This document shows, one piece after another, positions 11,961 through 23,856 of a DNA stretch of 64,000 nt (position 1 is its first letter; every line of letters starts with the position of its first letter). The stretch comes from Rhipicephalus microplus (Eukaryota > Arthropoda > Arachnida > Ixodida > Ixodidae), in NCBI RefSeq assembly GCF_043290135.1, contig NC_134710.1, positions 140,794,332 through 140,858,331 of the forward strand. The letters run 5' to 3'. A program made the translations under genes and the position numbers. The notes under the pieces were generated by a model. It was not told the origin of the DNA. It did not search any database and saw only the letters and a program-made list of their open reading frames with translations.

Positions 11961-13500
11961 GGCCTCACGTACGAGGCATAAAACTGAGGACGCTAATGAG
12001 GGCGAGAATGCCTTGGCAATTGAAAGAGTATCGCCAGAATATTAATTCGTGCGGCGGCCATCGACCCACGCATAACTGGAGGAAATGAAAACTGGATTCT
12101 CCTGTGAAGAGAGGGAGAGAGAACGAGATGTCGTCTGGGGAGCAGCACCACAAAGCAGCTGTGGCCTCTAAGACAGGCCCACCTGCCTTCTCCGCTGTAA
12201 ATGATGCCGAGCGGAGAGACTTAAAAAGAGCATGGGCGTTTTATTTCTCCTTATTCCTACTTTTTTTGAGTGGTGTTTTATTTGTTTTTTATTAGCAAGG
12301 ATCTTCGTTCTTGGAGTTGTTTAAAAGATGACAAACAGCAAGGTGCAAGCTTTTTCAGGCGTTATCGATGTATTTAGGTGCGTATAAGGGTGCCACATTT
12401 TAGAAATATTCCTTACGAAAGATGCTATCAATAAATGTTTACATATGCTTCGTGAGCATACTGCGATCACAGCAAAAATTTGGGGCAATATCCTGCCACA
12501 AACGCTGGCGTTCAACTAAACTCACTCTCCACATCACTGTGCCAGAATGTCGCGAATCATTTCAATCAAAGCTGGCGTTAAATGGCGCAGCAGGATCATG
12601 TCGTCATTCTTTCGCGAGATCTATCTTCAGTTGATATGGTAAGCATTCATCCTGCGCTATCAAACACGCATGCAAAGTTAAGTGTATGTGGATGATTTTG
12701 AATAACTTTATATAGGGTCAATAGAAATGGCGGGGGGGGGGGAGGTATTCGCGTTTTGGACCGAGTTCAGCAGGACACCCTTTTTGTCTATGCCAACATT
12801 GATTTGAGGAAACCATTTCAGTCTGTGAGCTTCGCAGAAAAAGGCTTCGTATCGTTTCTTGAACTTTTTAGATATAAAGCGAAAACTTTGTGTAGAATGT
12901 GTCCACGCGGTACTCAATTCGGTCCAAAACGAGAGTGTAACAGTGACACGAGAGGCTTACTCTTGAATTATTCTCACCATGTGACACTATGAAGATAGTC
13001 TAATACCGCCATGACGGTACGCGGAATGGAGCGTTCTGCTCGTGTGAATGAAGTCGGGTTCCATTGGTGACAGTGGTGTCTTTATTCTGATGGTGTGGAA
13101 TGTGATAACGCTGCTATAATAGTGTTTTAACACCAGATATCTTTAAGCTTTTCATTCCGTCGGTTCGCTTGATCAGCAAAGAGCGGTTATGTGTGACATA
13201 AAGTGGATGTATGCCAAAGAGGTCACAGCATAGCATCGTGGCGCATTATATGTAGCAAGGAAGATGAAAATGGAAGGGAGGGTGAGAGGGAGAGGGGCCA
13301 ATATATAAAGAGACAAGAAAGAAAGATGAAAGAAATAAGAAGACGTAGAAAAGTAAGGCAATAAACATGTAAGATAGAAGAAGGAGCAGAAGGAAGAAGA
13401 GGAGGAAGCAGATTAAAAAAAACACAATCTTCGTTCGCCAAGTTTTGGTGCTTGCCAGCTCAGCTGTTTACTGAGATTTCACAGGCGTGGAAATGTCTTC
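11961..13500. other. Unassigned sequence with purine-rich stretch
   Basis: No gene is recognised. A G-run lies at 12732-12742, and a GA/GAA-rich stretch at about 13255-13425 explains the Ser/Leu/Phe-rich minus-strand frames. Confidence 0.4.
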
Positions 13501-13532
13501 AATACAGTTTTTTTTTTGCGATTGCAATCAAA

Positions 13533-14023
<491 letters not shown>

Positions 14024-14301
14024 CGGCAGCCTCATTTACAGTCAGTGGGCCTTAGACCTCTGAGGTCACTTATTAGTTAGGTTTATTCCTTGTGAACCAA
14101 GAGGGGGGAGATAAACAACAAGAGGGAAGGCAGGGAGGTTAACCAGGCACATGCCCGGTTTGCTACCCTACGCTGCGGGAATAGGAAAGGGGCATAAAGA
14201 TGAGAGAAAGAGAGGAAAGAGAAGAGAAAGAGAGAGAGGGAAAAAAGGAGGATTGTCAGTCAATCGGCTGGCGCGTATGCAGCGGTGGCACTACACAAAA
14301 G

Positions 14302-15684
14302 TTAAAGGTAGTCACATAGGCCTGTAGTCCTCAAAAAGCACAAGACAGCTTTGACTGCTTTTTGAGCCGACGAAAGGCGATGACGGTGTTCCAGTAGCAT
14401 ATGCACAGAGAGTGGCCAATCGTCCAATTGTCGCAATGCGTCCGAAAGCTTCTGTCTTTCCGAGGCAAATCGAGGGCAATGACATATCAGATGGTCGATG
14501 TCTTCTTTGGTGCAGCAGACGTCGCATTCCGCATTGTCGGTCAATCCGATGAGGGTTCTATATGCTTTTGTGAAGGCGACCCCCAACCAAACGCGACAAA
14601 GAAGTGAAGCTTCACGTCGACGAAGTCCGGATGGAGGTCGAAGTTCCAGTCGAGGGTTTATTTGGTATAGTTTTGTATGTCTTATGCTTGGGGTGATAAA
14701 CTCCTGCAGACTCAGACTACGTGCCAGGTGACGAAGTTGCTTTGCAGCGTCAGTCCTTCACAAAGGAATCGGAAGGGTGTGTTCTTCTTGGTGCGATGTG
14801 CGAGCCGCGTTGTCTGCGGAATCATTTCCACTGATCCCACAATGGCCAGGAAGCTACTGAAACTTGACCTCGTGGCCTGTTTCTGTGACGGGGTGAACAA
14901 GCTTGACAACTTCGTAAGTTATTTGTTCATGGCAACCTCGTCGAAGGACTGACTGCATGCTCTGTAGGGCTGGTTTTGAATCAGAAAACACAGCCCATTT
15001 ACTCGGTCTTTGGGATTTGATGTACTCTAGGGCGCCACGCAAAGCCGCAAGTTCTGCCGCTGTGGACGTAGTGACATGTGACAGTTTGATTTGCAGAGTG
15101 ATTCCTCTAGCTGGAATCACCACCGCACCACCAGAACCAGACGCTGTGGTTGAACCATCGGTGTATATGTGCATGTGGTTGTTGTACATTGCGTGCAGAT
15201 GGCTCAAGCTCATTTGTTTTAGGGCTGATGAAGGCAAATTTGATTTTTTATGTATTTCTGGAATTGAAACACGTACTTGTGGAAGTTTCAGGCACCACGG
15301 AGGATACACCAGTTTCTCAGCAGGCGTAAAACCTGACGTAAACGACGCACGATGAGCACAGACAATTGCACTAAATTTCGTGTGGGGCCTCTCAGTAGCG
15401 AGGGTTGCCAAGTGGTGGGAAGGATTCCTAGCATGTTGCCTGAGGTACGTACGCATCGTTTCAATGGTGATGTGTGTCATGATCGAGTAGTCCTGTGCAA
15501 TGGCAGTTGTTTCAGCTGTCGATGCGCAGCGGGGTAAACCAAGGCATATCCTAAGCGCCTGGGCTTGAATATTTTGGATTGTGCGCAGGTTCGTTTTGCA
15601 CGTGTTAGATATAACAGGTAGGCTGTACCGCAGGAATCCAATAAATAATACCTTGTACAGCTGTAACATAGACTCGACAGACAT
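14302..15684 (-). pseudogene. LINE ORF2: RT thumb, RNase H and C-terminal Cys/His motif
   Basis: The frame at 14854-15684 covers the region after the polymerase and an RNase H domain. Its acidic residues are visible in YTDGSTTASGSGGAVV, TSTAAELAALRGAL and VFSDSKPAL. The last third of RNase H, between about 14600 and 14860, is spread over other frames by small indels. The C-terminal frame at 14302-14586 has VAFTKAYRTLIG and CDVCCTKEDIDHLICHC. At VWLGVAFTKAY this copy reads straight through, unlike the copies at 1.6 and 63.3 kb. The enzyme would remove template RNA during reverse transcription; here it cannot be made whole. Confidence 0.82.
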
Positions 15685-15712
15685 TGCCCAACTTTTCCCG
15701 GCAAGAAACCTG

Positions 15713-16965
15713 TCAAATGGCGGTCAGCCGCTTTTTCCCGTAGTTTACGTGTGGGGTCCAAGGCAGGTTTCGGTCGATTACGACTCCCAAGAACCTGTGA
15801 CTTCGGGTGCATGACACGAACTGTCCGTTAATTGATATGCCGTAAGCGGACTTTGGTTTTCTGGGGAAAGCCACGACTGCACACTTCTCATTTGCGATTT
15901 CAAGCCCTTGTTTGCGTAAGTGGTACGATGTCACTGATGCTGCCTTCTGAAGTCGAGCGCGAAGTTGAAGTCGAGTCACACCTGATGTCCACACACAGAT
16001 GTCATCAGCATAAATGGAAAGTCGTACACTGCTTGGTTGCTTGCCAACTAGTTCAATGAGTGTTAGGTTGGGCAGCGTCGGGCTTAGCACTCCGCCTTGC
16101 GGGACTCCTCGGCTGCAGTAATGCTCGGGTGTCGGGCTATTCTCTGTCTGCACGTGAAATGATCTATTCTGTAGATAGCTCTGAACCCACGTATATAACC
16201 TGCCACCGAGTCCCACTCCTTCTAGTGCGCTGAGAATGGCTTTGTGGGTGACATTGTCGTATGCCCCTTTAACGTCAATAAACAGAGCAGCAGATAACCG
16301 TTTGCAGGCCTTCTGGTGTTCTACATATGTCACCAAGTCCACTACATTGTCAATTGACGAGCGGCCTCGTCGGAACCCGGACATGGCATCTGGATATATA
16401 TCGTAGAACTCTAAGTACCATTTCAGCATGTTAAAATCATCCTTTTCATAACTTTTCCCACACAGCTCGCGAAGAAAATCGCGTGGTGAGAGGAAATATC
16501 CAAGGGTGACTTGCCGGCTTTAAGAAGTGGAATACGGCGACTTGACTTCCATTCCTGTAGAACCATGCCAGTATGCCAGGAGTCGTTGTACAGCTGCAAA
16601 AGTGCCTGCCGAGCTTGATCTCCTAGGTGACACAGAGCGCGGTAAGTGATGTCGTCAGGTCCTGGCGCTGAAGAACGTCTACACGAAGCAAGCGCAGCCT
16701 TTAGTTCGTCCATTGAAAACGAAATCTCCATTCGGGGATCACGTGGGGATACAGAAAAGTCGGGCGTCTTTGTCCCAGTTAAATTTGACCCGCAGGCAAT
16801 CCTTCGACAGAAAGAATCTGCGACATCAATCTCTTCGCAGCGTAAGTGAAGTGCCAGAGATTTTAATGGGTAGCGCTGAGTAATGGTTGTACGAAGACCC
16901 CGGCACTTCTCCAGATAAGTGACAGAGGCTTTCTGGGATCCAAAGACTCGCAAAAAGATACCCAT
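15713..16965 (-). pseudogene. LINE ORF2: reverse transcriptase domain
   Basis: Two overlapping frames (16423-16965 and 15713-16429) cover the polymerase. The first shows the early RT region, FSMDELKAALASC, SAPGPDDITYRAL and IPLLKAGKSPLDISS. The next motif there reads HHAI where the family usually has YRPI. The second has FIDVKGAYDNV with the first catalytic Asp, GVPQGGVLSPTL, and the catalytic box YADDI. The catalytic residues survive but the domain is split by a frameshift near 16425. The enzyme would copy element RNA at a nicked chromosomal target. Confidence 0.85.
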
Positions 16966-17950
16966 CGTTGCTTGTCCAACTTGTCCATGTAATGCTGTAT
17001 TTTCTTTTGTGTGCGTCTGGCCACTCTCAGATCATCAAGTGACCTCGTGCGTCTATAACGTCGTTCTGCACGACGACGAATCGCTCGGAGTTTCTCGAGA
17101 TCAATGTCGATATCACTTCGAGATGAGCTCACCGGAAGCGAACGTGTCGTTGACTGTAGGGCTCTCTTTATTGCGTCTTCTAGGTTGAAAGGTGAGGCGC
17201 CAACATAGCCTTCCATGATTAACTTGTATTTTTGCCAATCGGTGCACTGGACGGCTCTGGAGGACTTCAGACTTGGAAAGCCGTCAATTTTCAGGTATGT
17301 TGAGATGTGGTCACTACCCCTTGTTTCCATATTCGAAAACCTGTGCACTCTGCGTGTGAACGAGCGTGAGACGAAAGTGAGGTCCAGGCAGCTGCTATAG
17401 GCCGATCCGCGCAGATAATTAGGGCTGCCGTCATTCACGAGGATAAGTTCACATTCAGAAGCGAAAGACACTAACCTTTAGTGTTGACCCTGGAGCTTCC
17501 CTATAAGTAGTGGTGGGCATTGAAGTCACCAGTTATCACCCATGGCTGGAAAGTTGAATTCAAAATTCCGCGCAAGCGCTCATGGTCTAGACGACTTTAT
17601 GGATGTAAGTAGGTTCCGATGATGGTGAATGTGGTCTTCTTGTTTTTTACTGTTAGGCAAACGTACTGGTTTTCTTCGTCAGGGGGTACAGGGTGATGAA
17701 CATAAGTTAAGTCGTGCCGTATGAACACGACCTTGCTGCGCTCTCCGTGGGTAGAAGACATAAAGCACTCATATCCAGACAGTCTCATCTGAGCTGACAG
17801 GTTCGGTTCACAAATCACAATTATGGAGACCTGGTTGGTGAATACATATTGCCGGAACTCGGACATACGCGCCCTAAGTACTCTGGCATTCAACTGAAGG
17901 ACAGATGCGTTCTTGACCTCCTCTCGAAAGGATAACATGTTGCGGGCCAT
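16863..17950 (-). pseudogene. LINE ORF2: EEP endonuclease and linker
   Basis: The ORF2 start at 17950 is an ATG placed 4 bases after the ORF1 stop. The first frame (17597-17950) has the endonuclease opening LQLNARVLRARMSEFRQYV and IIVICEPNL, with the conserved Asn and Glu. It stops, and the next frame (16863-17471) resumes with LDLTFVSR and GSDHIS, the catalytic Asp-His end of the fold. A basic, helix-rich linker follows. The central GDFN-type motif lies in the damaged gap. The domain would nick target DNA. Confidence 0.8.
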
Positions 17951-17954
17951 CGTT

Positions 17955-18863
17955 TTACCTTAGAGCTGCAAGCACCGTACTCAAAGTGTCCAGCACTTGG
18001 AGTGCAATCTGCGCTGATGGGGTGTTCATGTTGCTTAGGAGCATGCGCATTGCGCTCATAAGGGTCTGCAACATGTTGATGACCTGGCGATCCTCAGTTG
18101 TCTTTTCATCAGTGGTTCGTGATGGCATCGAGGTTGGCGGGGATCGATGCACCTCTGAAACAGGCTGTGTTCGTGGAAGTGATGGCCACTCTTCACGAGG
18201 TGGGAGTCTTGACCCTGATTCTGTTTTTGGTGTATCCGTCTTCACAGAGCTTGACGATGGGGGGCCAGTTCTTCTTGCTTGAGATGGCGGGTCTCTATCG
18301 GCAAATGTCACGTTGCGTGATGATCTTCTGTGGTGACGCCGACGTCGCCTGACAGTAGCAGCGGCTTCCCTGTGCGTTGAATTGTCGCGCACCATGCGTT
18401 TCAGCACCGCGCGTTCATTTCTCACTCGTGGGCAATCTTTAGACGACGCTTTATGAGCGCCGTGGCAATTGGAGCATTTGAACGCAGTTGCGTGGCAGGT
18501 GTCTTCTGAATGAGGTTCGGCACACCGCGGGCACACGACATTGCTGGTACATACTCCTTTGACATGTCCCATCTTGAAGGATCTGAAGCATTGTAGGGGC
18601 TTCAGTATGTATGGACGGACCTGATGGCGAACGTGGCCAACTTTGACGTGTGGGGGAAGACTGTCTCCCTCAACAACAATCTTCAGGCATCGTGACTGAC
18701 CAAGCCTTGTGATGTGCTTGATGTGGATATCGTCTGTAGTTGGCTTTATCAAGATTGGGAAATCGTCAGCGGGAATGGAAACGTCCACGTCATAAGTGAC
18801 GCCAACACTGCCCTTACAGTCAGTGGGGAGCATTTTAGACTCTCCAACTAGCCTGTTATGCAC
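17955..18863 (-). CDS. LINE ORF1 (Gag-like nucleic-acid-binding protein), N-terminus missing
   Basis: The frame has 302 residues, ending in a Met/Leu-rich helix. It carries three zinc-knuckle positions: C92...H100...C105 with Ser95 where the second Cys should be, CPRCAEPHSEDTC (C111, C114, H118, C123), and CSNCHGAHKASSKDC (C130, C133, H137, C144). A basic RRRRRHHRR stretch and a Pro/Ser-rich region follow. This is the ORF1 pattern of I, jockey and R1-type LINEs; the protein coats element RNA. It is shorter than usual because the N-terminal part is lost. The stop is followed by AACG and then the ORF2 ATG. Confidence 0.8.
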   Translation of the reverse strand: MHNRLVGESKMLPTDCKGSVGVTYDVDVSIPADDFPILIKPTTDDIHIKHITRLGQSRCLKIVVEGDSLPPHVKVGHVRHQVRPYILKPLQCFRSFKMGHVKGVCTSNVVCPRCAEPHSEDTCHATAFKCSNCHGAHKASSKDCPRVRNERAVLKRMVRDNSTHREAAATVRRRRRHHRRSSRNVTFADRDPPSQARRTGPPSSSSVKTDTPKTESGSRLPPREEWPSLPRTQPVSEVHRSPPTSMPSRTTDEKTTEDRQVINMLQTLMSAMRMLLSNMNTPSAQIALQVLDTLSTVLAALR

Positions 18864-18890
18864 AGTGATGCCATTGTAGTCTTTTCATGA

Positions 18891-19009
18891 TGCCCTGCCT
18901 TAGTTATCAGGATAAGCACGTCCCGGCATTCATATGCAGGATGGCCCAGTTATTTCTAGCCAGACTTTAAAAATACGCCGACGCCATCCATGACTATATG
19001 ACCAAGGTG
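18891..19009. other. Spacer between LINE and SINE
   Basis: No feature is recognised. The 5' junction of the LINE lies within or just before this stretch. Confidence 0.35.
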
Positions 19010-19056
19010 CGTCTCTCATAATCATATTATGGTTTTGTGACGTTAAACTCCATATA
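19010..19056 (+). mobile_element. Short inverted fragment of the Ruka-like SINE
   Basis: This is the reverse complement of the start of the next feature (CGTCTCTCATAATCATA, then GGTTTTGTGACGTTAAACTCC). It lies head to head with the full copy, with an 18-base gap. Confidence 0.8.
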
Positions 19057-19064
19057 TCAACGAT

Positions 19065-19307
19065 TGATTGATTGATATGTGGGGTTTAACGTCCCAAAAC
19101 CACTATATGATTATGAGAGACGCCGTAGTGGAGGGCTCCGGCAATTTAGACCACGTGGGGTTCTTTAACGTGCATCCAAATCTGAGCACACAGGCCTACA
19201 ACATTTCCGCCTTCATCGGAATTGCAGCCGCCGCAGCCGGGATTCGAACCCGCACCCTGCGGGTCAGCAGCCGAGTACCTTAGCCACTAGACCACAGCGG
19301 CGGGGCA
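19065..19307 (-). mobile_element. Full-length tRNA-derived SINE (Ruka-like)
   Basis: On the minus strand the SINE begins with a tRNA-like head. It has an A-box-type TGGTCTAGTGGCTAAGGTAC and a B box GGGTTCGAATCCC, separated as in an RNA polymerase III promoter. A body of about 170 bp and a (TCAA)n tail follow. A 9-base direct repeat ATCAACGAT at 19056-19064 and 19308-19316 fits a target-site duplication. It landed beside an older inverted copy. The name comes from memory of the tick SINE Ruka. Confidence 0.82.
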
Positions 19308-19316
19308 ATCAACGAT

Positions 19317-21574
19317 ATGACCAACGGCTATTGTATGAAGTTTGTCACACAATATTTTTCTCTCAAATTACTTGCCTGTTTTATTAACTTCCTTTTGAAT
19401 CAATGAAGCAGGGCGAAAAATTTCTACAAGGAAGCGGTTGATAGGCTTGCAAAACGTCTGATTAGATAGTTTATAACTTTATATTTCTTAAGTATTAGTC
19501 TTCTGAGTACTACAGATGCCCCCCAAAAAATGCCACGTGACAAGACCGCTTGCACGCATTTGTGCGTCGTAGTTGCAATGCTCCCTGTTCATTCTACGTG
19601 CACTGGACCACAGCACTTGGCCGGTTGTGCTGCCTCGACAGAACAGCAAATATGGTGATGGCTGTGCCTTTTTTGCTAGCGGCAACGCAGGGAACACAGG
19701 ATAACCTGTGTGTCTGTCTATCGCTGTTGATCATGAACGGCCGCGAGCAAAGCACATATCATTTGTACGCAAAATGTTATGGAGCACTGCAATAACGGTT
19801 TACCAAGGCGAGGAAGTAGACATATTATGTATTTCATTTCGCTCTTTGCAAACAACACTAACAACTTTTTGCACATAACTTTTTTTAGCTAGCTTCGTTG
19901 CTTAAAAAGTTTGTTCGTCGAACTTGCCTAATTAGGCAGTTAAGAGAGAAACAAAAATATGCAGTGACTTAATCAATGCAAAAGTAAGCAACATGCATTT
20001 ATTCACCTCGTCATAGATTTAATCGACACATTTTGAAACTGGCTAAAATAGCTGAAGTACCTTGTATATGACAAAGGTGAGTGACGTGCAAGATGTGTGA
20101 CATGGCACGCATTTGATCTACATCATGACATGATGCTGTCGTCGTTTCAACAGGATATATTGAAGCTATAGTGAAGTTATGGTGAGCATTTTATTAACTC
20201 ATCTTCCAATATGCGCGGCAAACTTCGAATATCATGGTGTGAGGGGAATTGATGCAGTTTGTTGCGTATCCCTTTAGTTTGGGTATCAGCATCATCATCA
20301 TTTTTTACCCTTTAAGGGCCCTTGATAGGGCATTACATAAGGGGGGATGGGGGTGGAAGTAGTGAAATTACATACAAGGTCACATTTAGAAAGAAAAAGA
20401 GGCATCCGGAAAAGTCTGTTTCGCCGCAAGGGTGAATCAATAAATGCGATTCCAACAGCTTCGAATGACAAATTCACTAAGCCTAGCAGCTACCTTCTTT
20501 TATATCCAATCAAGAGCAACACGGTGGCGTAAAGGAATGCGGCCGCTTCAGATGGCGAAGTGGTTTTTTCGAGCTGTCTGCCGCTTAAACGCGAACTAAG
20601 TGGTGGGAGCACAGCAAGTATAAAGTCATGAACCACCTACAGGGATGTACATCGATATGGCGCACGTGATCAAGCCCTTTTGAGGAAAGTTGACAGTTTC
20701 TGCTCGAGCAATGGAACCTCTTCGGGTTTCATGCGTGAGGTTTAATGCAATTTGCCCCGAACGAGATTCGAGAGTCCTGTTTTGCCTGAATTTTACACTA
20801 TACATGAGGTTCATGACTGTTCGAGAGGTGGGAGTTTGTGCCAGTTTTAGTGTGTGTGTTGACTTCGTCTTAATTCCTTTTCTAAAAGGTGGTTTCATTA
20901 TAATCAAATCATCATCATCATCACTATCATCATCATCATCATCATTATAATCATCATCACTTGCTCGTTTTCGTCTTTCGGGATCAAGTCTGTTACTCCT
21001 TCATTCTATGAGTACAATCTAAAACGTTTATTTTCACCCAACACAATTATTTCGTTCGGAGGTAGAGGGGGCAGGTAAAGGTACTCACGGATGGAAGGGG
21101 CAGGCACGGCATTCAGCAACTACAAGAAGCCAGCGATCTATCGTGTAACGAAGAAGACATGTCTGCAGTGTTTTCCGTGGTAGACCGAATACCTGTGACG
21201 TCAGCGCGAGAGAGTGCGATCTGCTGGCTACGACTGCAGTGCCTTGCCGGCACTGCTGTCACTTTATTGTCCACAAATAAGATACATTATATAAAATATC
21301 CTACCTCATTTGACTATAAATAATGTCATCAGTCAAGGTCGAGATTCGAAGCCACGAGCAACACGAATTTCGAACTTCCTGAATGCAATTAGACCATTCT
21401 CAGCCCACGCTATAGAAGGAAAGCGCGAAGAAAGCGCTCTTGCCAGCCTGCTTTTATTTAGATTTGCATTATGAGTAGCGGAGGAAGAAACTTGTATACG
21501 TAAACCAATGGGGCGAGCTGCTTCAAAACAAGGAAGCGGTAACTGCGTGTGTATGCAAAAACCACTCCCAGGAT
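19317..21574. other. Unassigned sequence with simple repeats
   Basis: No coding domain is seen. A stretch at about 20290-20345 (ACCCTTTAAGGGCCCTTGATAG) looks like an interspersed-repeat end, but I cannot name it. An imperfect (ATC)n run lies at about 20906-20962. Confidence 0.4.
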
Positions 21575-21935
21575 TCCTTGCGTCGCCGTCGCCCTCGGCG
21601 CGCCGAGAGCCTTGTACCGAATAGCACGGCCGGTGACCGGCCCGATCCAGATTCACGTGTTTCGGTTACTCAAGTGGTGGTGGCGAGGCTGAAACAAATA
21701 TGCGAAATGAAGCCGCGGACAGGAACGGGCTGCGGCGCGTATTTTCAAGGCGCTGCAGGGGAGCGGGAAGCTGGGCCTCGTTATCTCCAGGGCTGGCCGC
21801 AATTCAGTGCGCGCACTGCCGCCGGGGCTCCGATTCCCACGCTCCCGCATGCCGGCTGGCCGTGCACACCTCGGCGCCACGACGACTCGCGACCTCATCC
21901 GTGTGAACTCCAAGGAAAAAGAACGACATTACAGG
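21575..21935. other. GC- and CpG-rich block
   Basis: About 350 bp rich in CpG contain overlapping frames of 70-120 codons on both strands, with no recognised domain. It could be a CpG-rich promoter or exon region. No TATA box was found in it. Confidence 0.35.
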
Positions 21936-22460
21936 TGGTTTAGTTTAACCCTTTGCCCCCTTACGTACTCTCCTTTTGAGTTCATTCGTTCGCTCGTTGG
22001 TTTAAGTCCCCTAACCTAGAGATACGTCCCTGGCAACACACGGTATTTCTCATCATTTCCTTGCGCGTTCGTATGAGAGCGAAAAACACATCTACTATTT
22101 AGTTGGACATGATCACACAATGATCGCTAATTTATGATACAGCTGTGCTTGTAGTTTTTCTGCCTTCGCAAAGGCACTCAAGACGTCTGATGTCGGTGAC
22201 TGGACACGGGCTCGAAAATCATACACAGAGGTCATCGCGGGCACTGCACAGAGGTGAAACTTCCAAACGGAACGTATGCAACGGAATGACCTGCGTCTCG
22301 ACAAATTCCTTACGTTGCGGGTATATTGCGAGCGAAACGATGGGGGAGCTTTGCATCGAAGACATCGGTATAACGAGTTATTTTGAAAGTGCGCGGACTT
22401 TTGCTGTAATGTCCATCCGTGTGTGGTCAACACAACTCTGGTGTTTTACGTGTCATAACC

Positions 22461-22656
22461 GCGATAAGAAGGATGCCATAGCGAAGGGCTCCGTAAATTT
22501 TGACCATCTAGCGTCATGTAACATGCACTGATACCACATAGTAGGCGGCCTCTATAATTCAGCCATGCACCATAGAAATACGACAGCCGTCACCGGGATA
22601 GAATTGGCCGACTTCGGCGTCAGCTGTCGAGCACCGCTACCACCGCAGTAGACGTG
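22461..22656 (-). mobile_element. Degenerate Ruka-like SINE
   Basis: Ordered matches to the full copies remain: GATGCC(A)TAG, AAGGGCTCCGTAAATTTTGACCA and a diverged tRNA-like end (CGTCAGCTGTCGAGCACC, CTACCACCGC). The B box is eroded. Confidence 0.6.
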
Positions 22657-23331
22657 TGTTCAAATGGAACACAGCGTTCCGGGGTAGCACATGCATGTAG
22701 AACAAAGTTTATCGTATAACGAAGTATTTAAAAGTCTAGAGCACATTGTTGCCAAAAGATTTGCGTTGTATGGAGGAGAGCAGAGGAACTCGATGTGAGT
22801 TACTTGATGGGGCACACTAAAAGAAAGAAAAAGACAAAAACAAAAATGCTATGCAAAACCATTAGGACTGGAAGGAAGTCTGCTGTGTTTTTTTTTCTTC
22901 TAGTTTCATGTTTTTGTGCAGCATATTTTTTTCATCCAGTTTGTGCAAAGAGATCTCTGGGCCGAAAGCAAAACCAAGTTATGATGAGGCACGCTGTATA
23001 GAGAGTGCACTCGTGATTAATTTTAATTTCCTAAGGTTCTTGAACATACATATAAATCGGTAAGTACTCAAGTGGGATCCCGAACAATGCGCTGTTGAAA
23101 GTGGGTGTGATGACGGACAAAAGTAAAACAAAGAAAAAAGATAGAAAACTTTGTACCAGCTTCCAAGTATATACCTCGACGGAAATAAACGCTCGCTCTG
23201 AGATCGGAGGAGAAACAAGAGCGGTAGACTCGAATTAATGGCTCTGAAAAGATTTCTGTCGGGGAATTAAAACAAGGCAAGCTTGTTGACAACTCCGAGC
23301 GAGAAAAAGACGGCGGAAACATAATAACGAA
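22657..23331. other. Unassigned sequence
   Basis: No gene or repeat is recognised; A-rich stretches lie near 22815-22850. Confidence 0.4.
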
Positions 23332-23515
23332 TGGAGCTTTAACGTCCCCAAACATCGATGTGCATATTAGAGACATCATAGTGGAGGATTCCGGAAGTTT
23401 CGACCATCTGAGGTTATTTAACGCGCACCTAAATCTAAGCAGTCAAGCATTTCACGCTTCCATCAAAATGTGGCCATCTCGTTACCTGCAGGTCAGCAGC
23501 TGAGCACCGTAGCAG
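23332..23515 (-). mobile_element. Degenerate Ruka-like SINE
   Basis: Matches include GAGCTTTAACGTCCCCAAAC, AGAGACATCATAGTGGAGGA, TTCCGGAAGTTTCGACCATC and GGTCAGCAGCTGAGCACC. It is more diverged than the copies at 19.1, 25.8 and 59.2 kb, implying an older insertion. Confidence 0.7.
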
Positions 23516-23856
23516 GTAGAAAGGGGAAGTTGAACAGTAAAAGTTCACGGGAACATTCCTGTTAATATAGTATAACCATAAAAATGAACCATTAATGTAA
23601 TCAAGAAATCAAAGAAATCAAACTGTCGAGATCTTGGAACTCAAGGTGCGTACATATATCCTGCCGTTTACCGAGTTGCGTGCCTCCTAATGAAATTTAT
23701 TTTCTCTTGCCCCTCATTGAATCCACGCCCTGTCCGCACCATAAATCGTTATACTATGGAGTTTGTACCAGAGATAATGAAACGACTCTGAAAGGGCAAT
23801 TAAATTAGATCACAAATCACTTTCATAAAACTTTGAATGTATATCAAGTGAAGTCA

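Larger units (their letters stand above)
14100..18890 (-). mobile_element. Nearly full-length I-like LINE
   Basis: The minus strand holds, in order, ORF1 with zinc knuckles, an EEP endonuclease, reverse transcriptase, RNase H and a C-terminal Cys/His motif. It ends in the 3' untranslated block shared with 1.9-2.06 kb and 63.6-63.75 kb. ORF1, RNase H and the endonuclease type fit the I superfamily of arthropod LINEs. The clade needs a tree. The ORF1 start looks truncated, and no target-site duplication was found. Confidence 0.82.
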
